DNA of 6,167 nucleotides from Acidobacteriota bacterium. Its GTDB lineage: Bacteria > Acidobacteriota > UBA4820 > DSQY01. Below the pieces are notes generated by a model. That model made no database searches. It was given only the letters and a program-made list of their open reading frames with translations, and had not been told where the DNA came from. Below are positions 6,160-6,167 of the stretch, one piece after another. Every line of letters starts with the position of its first letter. Position 1 is the stretch's first letter. The translations under genes were made by a program, and so were the position numbers. The stretch is from the NCBI GenBank assembly GCA_022759065.1, contig JAEMPZ010000109.1, forward strand, positions 1-6,167, in the 5' to 3' direction.

Positions 6160-6167
6160 GTTGGTCG

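Noticed and set aside
1..6167. tRNA, rRNA, CRISPR array, insertion sequence or prophage
   Set aside because: No cloverleaf, rRNA-like segment, spaced identical repeats, transposase or terminal inverted repeats were seen; coding sequence fills almost the whole window.

Overview
The window carries a compact, single-strand (+) gene cluster of six genes in a GC-rich bacterium, packed like an operon: acyl-CoA dehydrogenase (212-1363), a MeaB GTPase fused to methylmalonyl-CoA epimerase (1389-2768), an uncharacterised 119-residue protein (2787-3146), a small FHA-domain protein (3139-3537), an uncharacterised 90-residue helical protein (3548-3820) and a hybrid malic enzyme with a phosphotransacetylase-like C-terminal domain (3833-6088). 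Gaps are 25, 18, -8, 10 and 12 nt, which supports co-transcription. Strong Shine-Dalgarno sequences and a plausible sigma70-type promoter point to an ordinary Gram-negative-type bacterium. The gene mix (propionate/methylmalonyl metabolism, FHA protein) would fit an Acidobacteriota, deltaproteobacterial or related uncultivated lineage, but the window has no taxonomic marker and this placement is a guess.

Layout. Bases 1-211 are non-coding: a short pyrimidine-rich nonamer repeat (3-29), then an AT-rich stretch with a good -35/-10 pair (160-188) just before the first ribosome binding site. A perfect 11-bp hairpin fills the gap between genes 1 and 2. Genes 3 to 5 form a small-protein block. Long frames in this block hide the real starts: the FHA frame stays open far upstream, over the 119-residue gene. 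Downstream of the malic enzyme (6087-6167) lies a degenerate 7-bp repeat array that folds into a long imperfect hairpin.

Function. Acyl-CoA dehydrogenase opens beta-oxidation of short or branched acyl-CoAs. The epimerase and the mutase chaperone MeaB serve the methylmalonyl-CoA to succinyl-CoA step. Malic enzyme removes the resulting C4 acids as pyruvate. The cluster therefore reads as a propionyl-CoA / odd- and branched-chain catabolic unit with an anaplerotic outlet; the mutase subunits themselves are not in the window. The FHA protein has a Ser/Thr-rich tail resembling the phospho-switch of GarA/OdhI, which raises the possibility of kinase-linked control of this carbon flow. The most unusual items are the MeaB-epimerase fusion, the hairpin at its SD-less start, the two unknown small proteins bracketing the FHA gene, and the terminal heptamer array.
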